A stretch of DNA of 64,000 nucleotides. It comes from JAZGGS01 sp963764825. Its GTDB lineage: Bacteria; Bacteroidota; Ignavibacteria; Ignavibacteriales; Ignavibacteriaceae. Shown piece after piece: positions 38,207 through 46,808 of the stretch. A model generated the notes under the pieces. The model saw nothing but the letters and a program-made list of their open reading frames with translations. It was not told where the DNA came from and made no database searches. Numbering within the stretch: position 1 is the stretch's first letter; each line of letters starts with the position of its first letter. A program made the position numbers and the translations under genes. The stretch covers positions 62,001 through 126,000 of the forward strand of contig CAVXUA010000004.1 of NCBI GenBank assembly GCA_963764825.1, given 5' to 3'.

Positions 38207-38973
38207 TAATTAATTGAGAGGTTCCCTTTAAGTTGTGCATCAAGTGAGTTCTTCATCTCCTCAACCTCTCCATAGTTCTCATCATCAGGATATAGCTGTA
38301 AGAATTTTTTCATCTCCGCAAGAGCTTCATCTTCTCTCTCACGGTCCATCAGTAACAATATTTTCCTGTAAGATGCCATGGCAGCGTAGGGTGTATCGTG
38401 GTAAGTTTCTATTACATTATCTAAATATTTAATGGTGGCACTATAGTATTCAAGCTTTCCATAAATAACTGCAATGTTAAATTCTTTCCTGGCAAGCTTT
38501 TCATTCAATTCGTTAATTTTATTTTCAGCTTCAGCCACTTTTTCGTTAAGCGGAAAGAAATCTATAAATGCCTGTAATTCTACAATGGCTTTTTTAGTGT
38601 ACACCTGATCGAGATTAAAATTTGGTGAGAGTTGATAGTAACTGTCCGCCAGCATATACTGTGCTTTAGGCACAAATTCACTTGCAGGCATATTTCTTAT
38701 AAGCTTGCTGAATTCGTAAGCGGCAACAATATATTCACCGCGCTGGTATCTTGTCATTCCCAAATAATATTGTGTATCATCAACAATAATACTTCCGGGA
38801 TATTGAAGCAGAAGTGACTGAAACTCAGCCAGTGCTTCCTCATAATCTTCCTCCTCATAAAGACTTATTGCATAATTAAGCCGTTCTTCAGGTCCAAAAT
38901 CGGTTGTATTAATTGATGAAGAGCATCGCCAGACAGCAAGAGCCATTAATAAAAGTAAACTTAGTTGTTTCAT
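38206..38973 (-). CDS. bamD: Outer-membrane assembly lipoprotein BamD
   Basis: 255 residues; lipoprotein signal LLLLMALAVWRC. Tetratricopeptide pattern with LNYAISLYEEEDYEEALAEFQSLL, YPGSIIVDDTQYYLGMTRY, YIVAAYEFSKLIRNMP, DQVYTKKAIVELQAFIDFFP and EYYSATIKYLDNVIETYHDTPYAAMASYRK, matching BamD/ComL (five TPRs). It is part of the BamABCDE machine that inserts outer-membrane barrels. It is the first gene of the long operon running to ccmF. Confidence 0.93.
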   Translation of the reverse strand: MKQLSLLLLMALAVWRCSSSINTTDFGPEERLNYAISLYEEEDYEEALAEFQSLLLQYPGSIIVDDTQYYLGMTRYQRGEYIVAAYEFSKLIRNMPASEFVPKAQYMLADSYYQLSPNFNLDQVYTKKAIVELQAFIDFFPLNEKVAEAENKINELNEKLARKEFNIAVIYGKLEYYSATIKYLDNVIETYHDTPYAAMASYRKILLLMDREREDEALAEMKKFLQLYPDDENYGEVEEMKNSLDAQLKGNLSIN

Positions 38974-39110
38974 CTGTTTATAATTTTAAATTTTTGTCAG
39001 ATGGAACTCGCAGCCCATAAATCGAAGCTCGTTTCATCATAACTTATTTAGTATAAAATTTTAGCTTATAATATTAATCAAAATTGAAATGGCTTCAAAG
39101 GTAAAATTAG

Positions 39111-39764
39111 CTACTTACTGCGTACGGAAAAGAAGAGAATAACAACCGCAGCCGCTGTTCCGATTGCAATTAGCGGCTCTGCAATAGCGGATAGAAACGG
39201 CTCAGGAGGAATTTTACCCTTTGTAAATGGAAATGATTCGTTCTCTAAGATTTTTATATCTTCAACCTTTACCGAATCAACAATTAAGAGCTCAAAATCT
39301 TCCTTCCCTTTAGAAGAATGGGAATGCAGATAATTGCCATTCAAATTACATCTTCTTTCAACATAATGAGCGCCAAACCATCCATCCCTGAACATTTTTC
39401 CATATTCTACCGTTGCACTTTCAATTACTATATTAACAAAGCAAAACAATTGTGGTGATAATTCTGAGTTGTGTGAGCTAGAAATTTCTATACCGTCTTT
39501 AATAAAAGCTGTTTTAATATGATTTGAAAAGAGTGTATACTGCTCGCCCAAATTTTGAACTAATTCTATCGTATCCTGCTCACCAGGCAGTTCAATAATT
39601 ACTTTTTTTGTAAGCGAATCTGTTAAAGAATAAAACTGTTCCAGGTTTGTTGGCGATTGAGGGTAAATATTAACAACAAAAAAAAGTGTGAACAAAAATA
39701 ACCAGGGTGGAAAGAACTGCTTGCCGGATGAATATATTTTAGAAAAACCTGTTTGCATAGACAA
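39111..39764 (-). CDS. Hypothetical envelope protein with C-terminal membrane segment
   Basis: Not recognised. 217 residues. An N-terminal hydrophobic stretch (WLFLFTLFFVVNIYPQ) looks like a signal peptide after a 20-residue lead; the true start may be a downstream codon. The body is beta-rich with FCFVNIVIESATVEYGKMF and no catalytic motif. The C-terminus is a TM helix (PLIAIGTAAAVVILFFSV) ending in a basic RSK. It lies alone between bamD and the divergent porQ-like gene, with about 177 bases to the latter. Confidence 0.6.
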   Translation of the reverse strand: MSMQTGFSKIYSSGKQFFPPWLFLFTLFFVVNIYPQSPTNLEQFYSLTDSLTKKVIIELPGEQDTIELVQNLGEQYTLFSNHIKTAFIKDGIEISSSHNSELSPQLFCFVNIVIESATVEYGKMFRDGWFGAHYVERRCNLNGNYLHSHSSKGKEDFELLIVDSVKVEDIKILENESFPFTKGKIPPEPFLSAIAEPLIAIGTAAAVVILFFSVRSK

Positions 39765-39941
39765 TGCTAATATCTGTAGAATGGGGAATTATATCAAGCT
39801 ATGGTTTTTAGCAGTTAATGAATTCGAAAATCGGACTTCTAACTTTTTTCTCCTGAATTCCACCTCTTTTATCCTAAATTCTCCCCTTGCGATTATTTTT
39901 TAATATCTGTAAATAGTTCATATATTTTTCAAGGATGTTGT

Positions 39942-40877
39942 ATGAAACAAATAATTTCACTTATCACCGTTGTTTTACTTTTCAGCTTCAGCAATTCGTT
40001 AGCTCAATCAACTTACGAGTTTTTAAGGGTTGATATGAGTGCAAGGGCTGCCGCGCTTGGCGGAAGCTTTGTTTCGAACCATGATGATGTGGATGTAATT
40101 TTTTACAATCCTGCAGGAACTCAATTCCTTGAAAATTCACCTATATCTTTCTCCTTTGTAAAGCACTTGCTTGATATAAATCTTTTTAGTTTATCATTTT
40201 CTACCGAGGTAGAAAACATTGGAAGATTCCATAGCGGAATAAAATATATTAATTACGGTACTTTTGAAGCAGCCGATGAATTTGGAACCCGTACAGGAGA
40301 ATTCAGTGCCGGAGAGCTTGCTTTTCTGGTTGGATATTCAGGCGAGTTCCAGGAAAATTTTTATTACGGTGCAAATGCAAAAGTAATTTACTCAAGCATC
40401 GAAGATAAATCATCCAGCGCAATAGGATTGGATTTAGGACTTCATTATACATTTCCTAATCAACAAATTAATATTGCAGCCGCAGTTCTTAATCTCGGTA
40501 CACAGCTTTCTTCATTTTTAAATACTAGAGAAGATCTGCCTATAGATGTTGTTGTGGGTGTTTCAAAAAGACTTGAGAAGCTGCCTGTCCGTATATCATT
40601 AGATTTTCACCGGCTTAATAAAAAACGTGATGATTTTCTTCAGCACTTTAAAGGTTTTACTGTTGGCACAGAATTTTACCTCAGCAAAGTTTTCAGTTTA
40701 AGATTAGGTTACGACAACGAACGCAGGGAAGAGCTTAAAGTAGGAAGCACTGCAGGCATAGCAGGATTTAATGCCGGGTTGGGCATACTTATTTCCGATT
40801 ATCAATTCAACTATGGTTATTCATCGCTTGGTTTGGTAGGAGCAATGCACAGGGTAACTGTTTCAACAGCGCTTTAG
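39942..40877 (+). CDS. porQ: PorQ-like type IX secretion system outer-membrane protein
   Basis: 311 residues with a signal peptide (SLITVVLLFSFSNSLAQ). YEFLRVDMSARAAALGGSFV and DVIFYNPAGTQFLENSPISF are characteristic of the PorV/PorQ (UPF0164-like, FadL-type) family. The beta-barrel strands end MHRVTVSTAL. PorQ helps attach or process T9SS cargo at the surface. This fits the presence in the window of three predicted T9SS substrates (10.7, 14.2 and 34.0 kb). No other Por or Spr genes are here. Confidence 0.85.
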   Translation: MKQIISLITVVLLFSFSNSLAQSTYEFLRVDMSARAAALGGSFVSNHDDVDVIFYNPAGTQFLENSPISFSFVKHLLDINLFSLSFSTEVENIGRFHSGIKYINYGTFEAADEFGTRTGEFSAGELAFLVGYSGEFQENFYYGANAKVIYSSIEDKSSSAIGLDLGLHYTFPNQQINIAAAVLNLGTQLSSFLNTREDLPIDVVVGVSKRLEKLPVRISLDFHRLNKKRDDFLQHFKGFTVGTEFYLSKVFSLRLGYDNERREELKVGSTAGIAGFNAGLGILISDYQFNYGYSSLGLVGAMHRVTVSTAL

Positions 40878-40888
40878 TGGTTTAATTA

Positions 40889-42049
40889 TTACTTTATTTT
40901 TCGTTTACTAAGTCTATCAAGATAACTTTCGGCTAAAGAGTGAGAGTTACCGAACTCTCTCATTTCCAGCACTTCATTATAATACTTTTCTGCTTCTCTA
41001 TATTCCCCGTACATTTCTTTTACTTTTCCAATATACAAAGTTGCATTTATTAGGAACCCTGATTCTTCATCGGAAGGAATTTGGTTTGAATAATAGATAC
41101 TTCTGTTAAAATAAACCAATGCAGAATCTAACTGTGCTGTGTCCTTATATCGATTGCCAACATAGTAGGTTGCTTCCCGTTTTACCCTGAGCATATTATA
41201 ACCGATTAAGTTTCTTTTTGCTTTAACTAAAACATTTTTAAATACGGAATCTGCTGTAACCCAATCTCCTCTTTTAACAGCAATTCTTCCACGCCATCTT
41301 TCAAAAATAGGATTATTGGGAAACGAATTGGTAAGCATTTTTGCATAATATTCAGCGCTTTCCGTATCGTTTTCAAATTGGTAATAGAGGTTCATTAAAA
41401 AATAACGTGCTTCGTGCTTTGCATACAATCCATCCGCCGCAGTACTTTTAAGCTGCTTAATTCCTAGCTTTTTATCCCCCGAAGGAAAAAAGATCATAAG
41501 TGGCTTAACTATCGGGTATTCATCCGGAATGACTTCCGCATAGTAATTGTAAATTCCAAAACCCAACTGCACATCAAGATTATCAGGATCAAGCAGAGCA
41601 GCTTCTTCAACAATCGGTAAAGCTTCTCTTCCATCATCGGCAGCTTTAAGCCAGCTTTCTCTCATTATTCTTAATCTACCCCTAAATCCTATGGAGCCCC
41701 CGAGGAAGAAGAGCGCATCAACGTTTTCAGAATCCTCATCCAAAAGCTCTTCACAAAAATAAATTACATCTTCCAATTTCTGGTAAAAGATATCATCATG
41801 CTCTTCATTATCCGAGTCAAGCCGTATTCTCCACCAGTCTATCATTGCAAGAAAGAATCTTCCTGCCGGATGTTTGGGGTAATCAGCAATCAAACCGCGA
41901 AAAGTTTTTTCAGCTGCTTCAAATTTGATATTGTAGATTTGATTAATTCCCTGAACTACCACAGAATCAAATTTGCTGGATTGTGCATTTAAACCGCTAT
42001 GAGAAAAGATTAGTATTAAAAACAATATATATGAAGTAATTTTCATCAA
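40889..42049 (-). CDS. Exported tetratricopeptide-repeat protein
   Basis: 386 residues with a signal peptide (ITSYILFLILIFSHSGLNAQ). TPR-type helices are visible: QIYNIKFEAAEKTFRGLIAD, YPKHPAGRFFLAMIDWW, DNLDVQLGFGIYNYYAEVIP and EMYGEYREAEKYYNEVLEM. The segment FGIYNYYAEVIPDEYP recurs in Bacteroidota TPR proteins of unknown role. Presumably periplasmic, protein-interacting. Its start is 2 bases after the GlyRS stop; convergent with porQ. Confidence 0.8.
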   Translation of the reverse strand: MMKITSYILFLILIFSHSGLNAQSSKFDSVVVQGINQIYNIKFEAAEKTFRGLIADYPKHPAGRFFLAMIDWWRIRLDSDNEEHDDIFYQKLEDVIYFCEELLDEDSENVDALFFLGGSIGFRGRLRIMRESWLKAADDGREALPIVEEAALLDPDNLDVQLGFGIYNYYAEVIPDEYPIVKPLMIFFPSGDKKLGIKQLKSTAADGLYAKHEARYFLMNLYYQFENDTESAEYYAKMLTNSFPNNPIFERWRGRIAVKRGDWVTADSVFKNVLVKAKRNLIGYNMLRVKREATYYVGNRYKDTAQLDSALVYFNRSIYYSNQIPSDEESGFLINATLYIGKVKEMYGEYREAEKYYNEVLEMREFGNSHSLAESYLDRLSKRKIK

Positions 42050-42051
42050 TT

Positions 42052-43545
42052 TTACGCAGTATGAATTTTGTTTAAGATATAACCGGTTATTTTACTAATC
42101 GAAACTCTTTCTTGTTCCATCGAATCTCTTTCTCTTACTGTTACAGTATCATCCTCCATTGTTTGCGTATCAACTGTTATACAATAAGGAGTTCCAGCTT
42201 CATCCTGCCTGCGGTATCTTCTTCCAACTGCACCTTTATCATCATAAAAAACTTTTAATGAGTTTCTTAAATCTGCTTCAATTTTTCTTCCAACTTCCGG
42301 CATACCATCTTTATTAACCAGCGGAAAAATTGCAGCTTTAACAGGAGCAAGTTTTGGATGAAATCTTAAGACAACTCTTTGCTCACCTTTAACTTCTTCT
42401 TCGTAATATGCATCAACTAAAAACGCCATAAACGAACGACTCGCGCCAGCGGAAGTTTCTATTATGTAAGGAATATATTTTTCTTTCGCGCTTTCATCAA
42501 AATATTTTAACGATTTACCTGAATATTCCTGGTGCCTTGTTAAATCAAAATCTGTGCGGTTATGTATTCCTTCCATTTCACCCCATCCAAACGGAAATTC
42601 ATATTCAATATCAACAGCTTCTTTTGCATAATGTGCAAGTTTATCTTTGGGGTGATCGTGGAATCTTAATTTTTCCATGTTCATCCCCAGCGATTTGTAC
42701 CACTCCATTCTTATCTCTTTCCAGTAATCGAACCATTTTTTATCTTCAGCAGGATTTACAAAAAACTGCATCTCCATCTGCTCAAATTCCCTGGTTCTGA
42801 AAAGGAAGTTCCTGGTATTTATTTCATTCCGGAAAGCTTTACCAAGCTGAGCTATCCCAAATGGAACTTTTTGGCGAGAAGAAGATTGCACATTAAGAAA
42901 GTTTACAAAAATTCCCTGCGCAGTTTCAGGTCTTAAAAAAACTTCTGCTCCGCTATCTTCAACGGGACCAATAAAAGTTTTAAACATAAGATTAAACTTG
43001 CGTGCTTCTGTAAAAGTATTTTTATTTCCACATTGTGGGCAGTTCAACTCTTCCAAAATAAGAAACCCAAGTTTATCATCTTCAAGAATTAAATTGAATG
43101 GAATTTCATCACCAGGGTTAGTATAAATCCCTTCTATTTTATTTAGCAATTCATCGTTGCCGGAAAGCTTTTCTTTTAAAGCATTCAATGCTTTCATCTT
43201 TTTCTTATCGTTCAATGTATCGCCGATAACATCTAGCCGGTATCTTGATTTACACTGCTTGCAGTCAATCATCGGGTCTGTAAAATTTTCAACGTGACCG
43301 GAAGCTTCCCATACTTTCGGATGCATTAAAATTGATGCATCAATTCCTTCAATATCTTCCCTGTAAGTAAGCGATTTCCACCATTCATTTTTTATGTTTG
43401 ATAGAAGTTCAACACCAAGCGGACCATAATCCCAGCAGCCGTTTAAGCCGCCGTATATTTCACTTGATTGATAAACAAATCCTTTTCTTTTTGATAGCGA
43501 GACTATTTTTTCAAGAACATCGTTATTTTTATCCTTCTGTGCGAT
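42052..43545 (-). CDS. glyQS: Glycyl-tRNA synthetase (single-chain, alpha2 type)
   Basis: 498 residues when read from 43545. The first ATG in frame (43326) would cut off GFVYQSSEIYGGLNGCWDYGPLG, an essential N-terminal class II element, so the real start is upstream. At 43543-43545 the codon is ATC, 8 bases after AGGAG and followed by AQKDKNNDVLEKIV; it may be a miscalled ATG or a rare start. Class II motifs: FVNFLNVQSSSRQKVPFGIAQLGKAFRNE (motif 2 region, quoted as PFGIAQLGKAFRNE), FRTREFEQMEMQFF, and RFHPKLAPVKAAIFPL with GRRYRRQDEAGTP (anticodon-binding domain). Charges tRNA-Gly. Zinc-type cysteines (CKQCKS, CPQCG) are present in the insertion. Confidence 0.95.
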   Translation of the reverse strand: MAQKDKNNDVLEKIVSLSKRKGFVYQSSEIYGGLNGCWDYGPLGVELLSNIKNEWWKSLTYREDIEGIDASILMHPKVWEASGHVENFTDPMIDCKQCKSRYRLDVIGDTLNDKKKMKALNALKEKLSGNDELLNKIEGIYTNPGDEIPFNLILEDDKLGFLILEELNCPQCGNKNTFTEARKFNLMFKTFIGPVEDSGAEVFLRPETAQGIFVNFLNVQSSSRQKVPFGIAQLGKAFRNEINTRNFLFRTREFEQMEMQFFVNPAEDKKWFDYWKEIRMEWYKSLGMNMEKLRFHDHPKDKLAHYAKEAVDIEYEFPFGWGEMEGIHNRTDFDLTRHQEYSGKSLKYFDESAKEKYIPYIIETSAGASRSFMAFLVDAYYEEEVKGEQRVVLRFHPKLAPVKAAIFPLVNKDGMPEVGRKIEADLRNSLKVFYDDKGAVGRRYRRQDEAGTPYCITVDTQTMEDDTVTVRERDSMEQERVSISKITGYILNKIHTA

Positions 43546-43653
43546 GGCTCAATCTCCTGATAAATTTTAGAATTTTTAATTTTGAAATATAATGAAAAGT
43601 ATCTTTAGGAAGTGGGAGGTTGGAGGTAAGAAGTTGGTGGTTGGCAATTGATT

Positions 43654-44561
43654 TTAATTGGTTAATTCTTCGATTAATATTTTTTTTATTTTAAGGTGAT
43701 TTTCTGTTAATCTACCGATTTTTATTTCCACAAGATTTAAAAGCAACAGCGATTGAATCAAATAACTCTTTAGCAATTTCGGGGCTTTATCCTTTTTATC
43801 TTTTATCTTTTCTAATTTTTTGAGAGCTGAAATATGCTTTGAAATTGTTTTAAAATCTCCACGGTCAATTGGTCCCGAAAGAGCGTTCGCAGCACCAAAC
43901 TTCCTTGTGTTCTCAAGTGTCGTAAAGATGGTGGATTTTAATATTTCTAGTGATTCTTTCTTATCAATTCCGCAAAGGGATAAAAGCTCTTCAGAATTAT
44001 AAAGATTACCCGCAAGAAAGTTTGAACCAATAACTCCGGCAAGATGATAATAAGCTTTATCTTCTGATCTCATCCTGAATGGTTTAAGCTGAAGATCTTT
44101 TGAAATTTTCATCAATAATTTATATGAACGTTCATCATCAGTTTCTATTGCTACATGAACTCCTTTAAATTTGTAACTCTTTTGCCTGGGAAAGTTTGCA
44201 TCAAATGAAGCGAGCCGGTTGCGGCACCTTTTTTTTCGAGAGAATTCAAAACACTTATATCTTCAACTCCTGAAAAATGAATAAAAAAAGATTGTTTAAA
44301 ATTGATTTTCAAACGGGAAAGTTTCTCAGCAGTTACTTTTATTTCGTTATCGGGAATGGATAACAAAAAGATTTTAATTCCTGTAGGAATTTCTTTAAGT
44401 GAAACTGCAAAATGATTTACTGAATATTTTTGAGCGAGTTTTTTTGCAGATAAAATATTTCTGCTGTGGATTGATTCAACATAATAACCGTTTTTCACTA
44501 ACGCCGGAACGAGTGAGTGTGCAACTTTACCAGCGCCAATAACTACAATCTTTTGATTCAT
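43654..44561 (-). CDS. Rossmann-fold DUF2520 protein, frameshifted
   Basis: The N-terminal piece (VVIGAGKVAHSLVPALVKNGY) is an NAD(P)-binding motif, followed by LLSIPDNEIKVTAEKLS and GSLHLMQTFPG. The frame breaks near 44145, and the rest contains AIETDDERSYKLLM-type sequence, YYHLAGVIGSNFLAGNLYN, LESTIFTTLENT-like text and AANALSGPIDRGD, the core of DUF2520. About 300 residues, normal for the family, which is related to ketopantoate- and pyrroline-5-carboxylate-type dehydrogenases. The substrate is unknown. It lies 9 bases after the Memo-like gene, so likely the same operon. Confidence 0.88.
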
Positions 44562-44570
44562 TCTTATAAG

Positions 44571-45392
44571 TTAAGCTCCGTAAATAACAGCAGAAAGATA
44601 ACCAACCACTTCTTTGGTATCACCCGTTACATCGCCGGAATCACTCCTGTGAAGAACAGAAGAGTGATTTTTCTTTTGTAAAGCAGCTGCCTTCATCATT
44701 GCAATCATAGGTCCGCCGCCGCAAGCTTCACAATTGCGATTGTTAAGATCACTCTGAAGATTTTCAAAATCAAAATTGTTTATGCTTTCTGCAATAATCG
44801 AATCGAGCCGGTTTGCCTCAGCTTTTGTATGATGGTGAGAAAGATCGCTGCTTGCAACAATGAGTGTATCATCATCAACAACTCTTGCAAGGTTTTTTGC
44901 AAGTTCATCAATATAAACTTTATCCTGGTCGCCCATCACTATAGGTACAATCTTAAAATTATTTAGAACAGTTTGTAAAAAAGGTAACTGCACTTCTAAT
45001 GCGTGTTCCCTGCGATGTCCTTCGGATCCGAGAAAAATAGAATTACTGTTGCCAACAAGTTTCTCTGCAAATTCTTTATCAACTTCCAACTTGCCAAAAG
45101 GAGTTTCATAAGCATCGCCATCAAAAATTGAAACACCAGGAAAATATTCTGAATGACTTGGAGAGATAATAACAACTCTTTTATAATTTTTTCCTCTTAA
45201 CTGGTTATATGAATAAGCCGCAGTCTTGCCGGAATAAGCATAACCTGCATGAGGTGCAATAATGCCGAAAATATTTTCAACTTTATTCTGCATTTCAGAA
45301 ATACCGAGCAGAAAATTTATCTCTTCGCGTAGTTTAGCAGGATCTGCAGGATAAAAGTAACCTGCAACCTGAGCTGGTCTTATGTTTGTCAT
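44571..45392 (-). CDS. amrB: AmmeMemoRadiSam system protein B (Memo-like)
   Basis: About 273 residues. IRPAQVAGYFYPADP, IAPHAGYAYSGKTAAYSY, VVIISPSHSEYFPG, HALEVQLPFLQTVL and VASSDLSHHHTK give the conserved His/Asp/Cys set of Memo proteins (including NCEACGGGP with the conserved Cys). ATG 45392 is preferred over the in-frame ATG at 45416, which lies inside the upstream gene. Human MEMO1 is copper-binding with reported redox activity; the bacterial role is unknown. Paired with the AMMECR1-like gene upstream. Confidence 0.93.
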   Translation of the reverse strand: MTNIRPAQVAGYFYPADPAKLREEINFLLGISEMQNKVENIFGIIAPHAGYAYSGKTAAYSYNQLRGKNYKRVVIISPSHSEYFPGVSIFDGDAYETPFGKLEVDKEFAEKLVGNSNSIFLGSEGHRREHALEVQLPFLQTVLNNFKIVPIVMGDQDKVYIDELAKNLARVVDDDTLIVASSDLSHHHTKAEANRLDSIIAESINNFDFENLQSDLNNRNCEACGGGPMIAMMKAAALQKKNHSSVLHRSDSGDVTGDTKEVVGYLSAVIYGA

Positions 45393-45405
45393 ATCACTAC
45401 CTCCA

Positions 45406-45951
45406 TCAATCTTCACTAAAAACTAATGCAGTAAAAACTTTAAGTTTTAAAACCCGTTCTTTCCAGTATTCGCCGTAGAGACCTGCTTTATGGCAGAGCG
45501 ATGTTAGGAATTGAGCGCGGTCGTAATTGTGTTCCGTTGCAACCTGCGGCAGCAAAACCGCCCTGCCCCCTTCATCCAGCAGCAAACCGTGCTTACCAAC
45601 TTCAATCTTATCATAACTATCAATCGGTGTAAAATGTGATAGCACAGATATTTCAATTTTTACTTTATCAAACTCTTTTTTTGTTAACTGTGGAAAACGC
45701 GGATCGGAAAATGCTGATTGCTGTGCAGCTTCAACCACAGTATCGAAGAGCGGCTGTTGACCAATTATATAACCTATGCATCCCCGGAGATCGTTGTTAA
45801 TTTTCAAAGTTACAAAAGCACCAAGAGTTTCGTTAAGTTTAGGATAAACTACAGGATCGAATTTGGGAAGTTCGGTGGAATCGAATTTAGAGCTGATCGA
45901 TTTTCTTGCAGCACTTAAGAGCAAATCTTTTTCATCATTTGATAATTCCAT
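45406..45951 (-). CDS. amrA: AmmeMemoRadiSam system protein A (AMMECR1-like)
   Basis: 181 residues. LGAFVTLKINNDLRGCIGYI is the strictly conserved AMMECR1 motif (LRGCIG), with FPQLTKKEFDKVKIEISVL and GGRAVLLPQVATEHNYDRAQF later. The function is unknown; these proteins co-occur with Memo and a radical-SAM enzyme. The radical-SAM partner (amrS) is not next to this pair. The Memo-like gene begins 13 bases after the stop. Confidence 0.95.
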   Translation of the reverse strand: MELSNDEKDLLLSAARKSISSKFDSTELPKFDPVVYPKLNETLGAFVTLKINNDLRGCIGYIIGQQPLFDTVVEAAQQSAFSDPRFPQLTKKEFDKVKIEISVLSHFTPIDSYDKIEVGKHGLLLDEGGRAVLLPQVATEHNYDRAQFLTSLCHKAGLYGEYWKERVLKLKVFTALVFSED

Positions 45952-45974
45952 AACCCTAACTCTCTTTTCAATCT

Positions 45975-46802
45975 TTAATCAATAATTGAATAAACACTCA
46001 GCCGGTTTTTTCCAAACAGAAGAAAGAGAAGATCATCTTTAATAAAAAAAGAATCGGGCGCAAACGTATTGGTTTCTTTAATAAGTGTTTCTTCAAAAAT
46101 ATACTTTCCTGAAGATAAGTCAAGCACTTTAAACTTGTTGCTTAAACTACCATTAGGATTTACAATATGAAAATTAAATAACAACAGATTATTTTTCTGC
46201 ACGAATTCGATATTTCCTGAAAAAGTGAAATCATTTCTTAGTTTTTGGAAGACTTCCTTAAAATTTGCAGCCACAGTAATATTTGAATTATAAGCGATTG
46301 GGAAAAGATAACCTGCGTAAGCATCACTCTCATCCAGCTCTTTTTTTACTTCATTTATCTTCCCGACATCTTCTCCAAAATCTTCAAGCAGTTCACCCGA
46401 TTCATAATCTAATGAGAAGTATTTTCTTCCTTCAAACATTTGCTGAAAGCAGTAAACTTTTTCCTTCCAAATGAATAAAAATGAGTAATTAAAGTTTTCC
46501 CAAAGGATTTTCTGTTTATTCAAATCCATCGCAATAATTCCAATATGCTGAGGCAAATCTGGTTTAACAAATTTATGGAAGTAAATTACATCATTGTAAA
46601 TTGTTTCAATGCCAATCCAGAATTTTTCTTCTAATTGAAAATTCTTTAAGATTTTCTTTCCGCTTTCGATATTAAGACAAGTAAAATAAACCTGCTTATT
46701 TTCTTTTTCTCTCTCTTCAATAATAATCTTATCTTTTTCAGTAGGAAGGATTCTCCAGATTGGGCGTTTACTATCATGTGTATATTTTTTTTTGATCTTC
46801 AT
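45975..46802 (-). CDS. DUF4905-like protein
   Basis: 275 residues. Short beta-propeller-like repeats (PIWRILPTEKDKIIIEERE, VYFTCLNIESGKKILKNF, HIGIIAMDLNKQKILWENF) resemble the DUF4905 proteins of Bacteroidota and Ignavibacteria. No signal peptide or membrane segment, so cytoplasmic. Function unknown. It starts 6 bases after the tryptophanase stop and ends 23 bases before amrA, so it may bridge both into one transcript. Confidence 0.7.
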   Translation of the reverse strand: MKIKKKYTHDSKRPIWRILPTEKDKIIIEEREKENKQVYFTCLNIESGKKILKNFQLEEKFWIGIETIYNDVIYFHKFVKPDLPQHIGIIAMDLNKQKILWENFNYSFLFIWKEKVYCFQQMFEGRKYFSLDYESGELLEDFGEDVGKINEVKKELDESDAYAGYLFPIAYNSNITVAANFKEVFQKLRNDFTFSGNIEFVQKNNLLLFNFHIVNPNGSLSNKFKVLDLSSGKYIFEETLIKETNTFAPDSFFIKDDLLFLLFGKNRLSVYSIID

Positions 46803-46808
46803 CCTACC

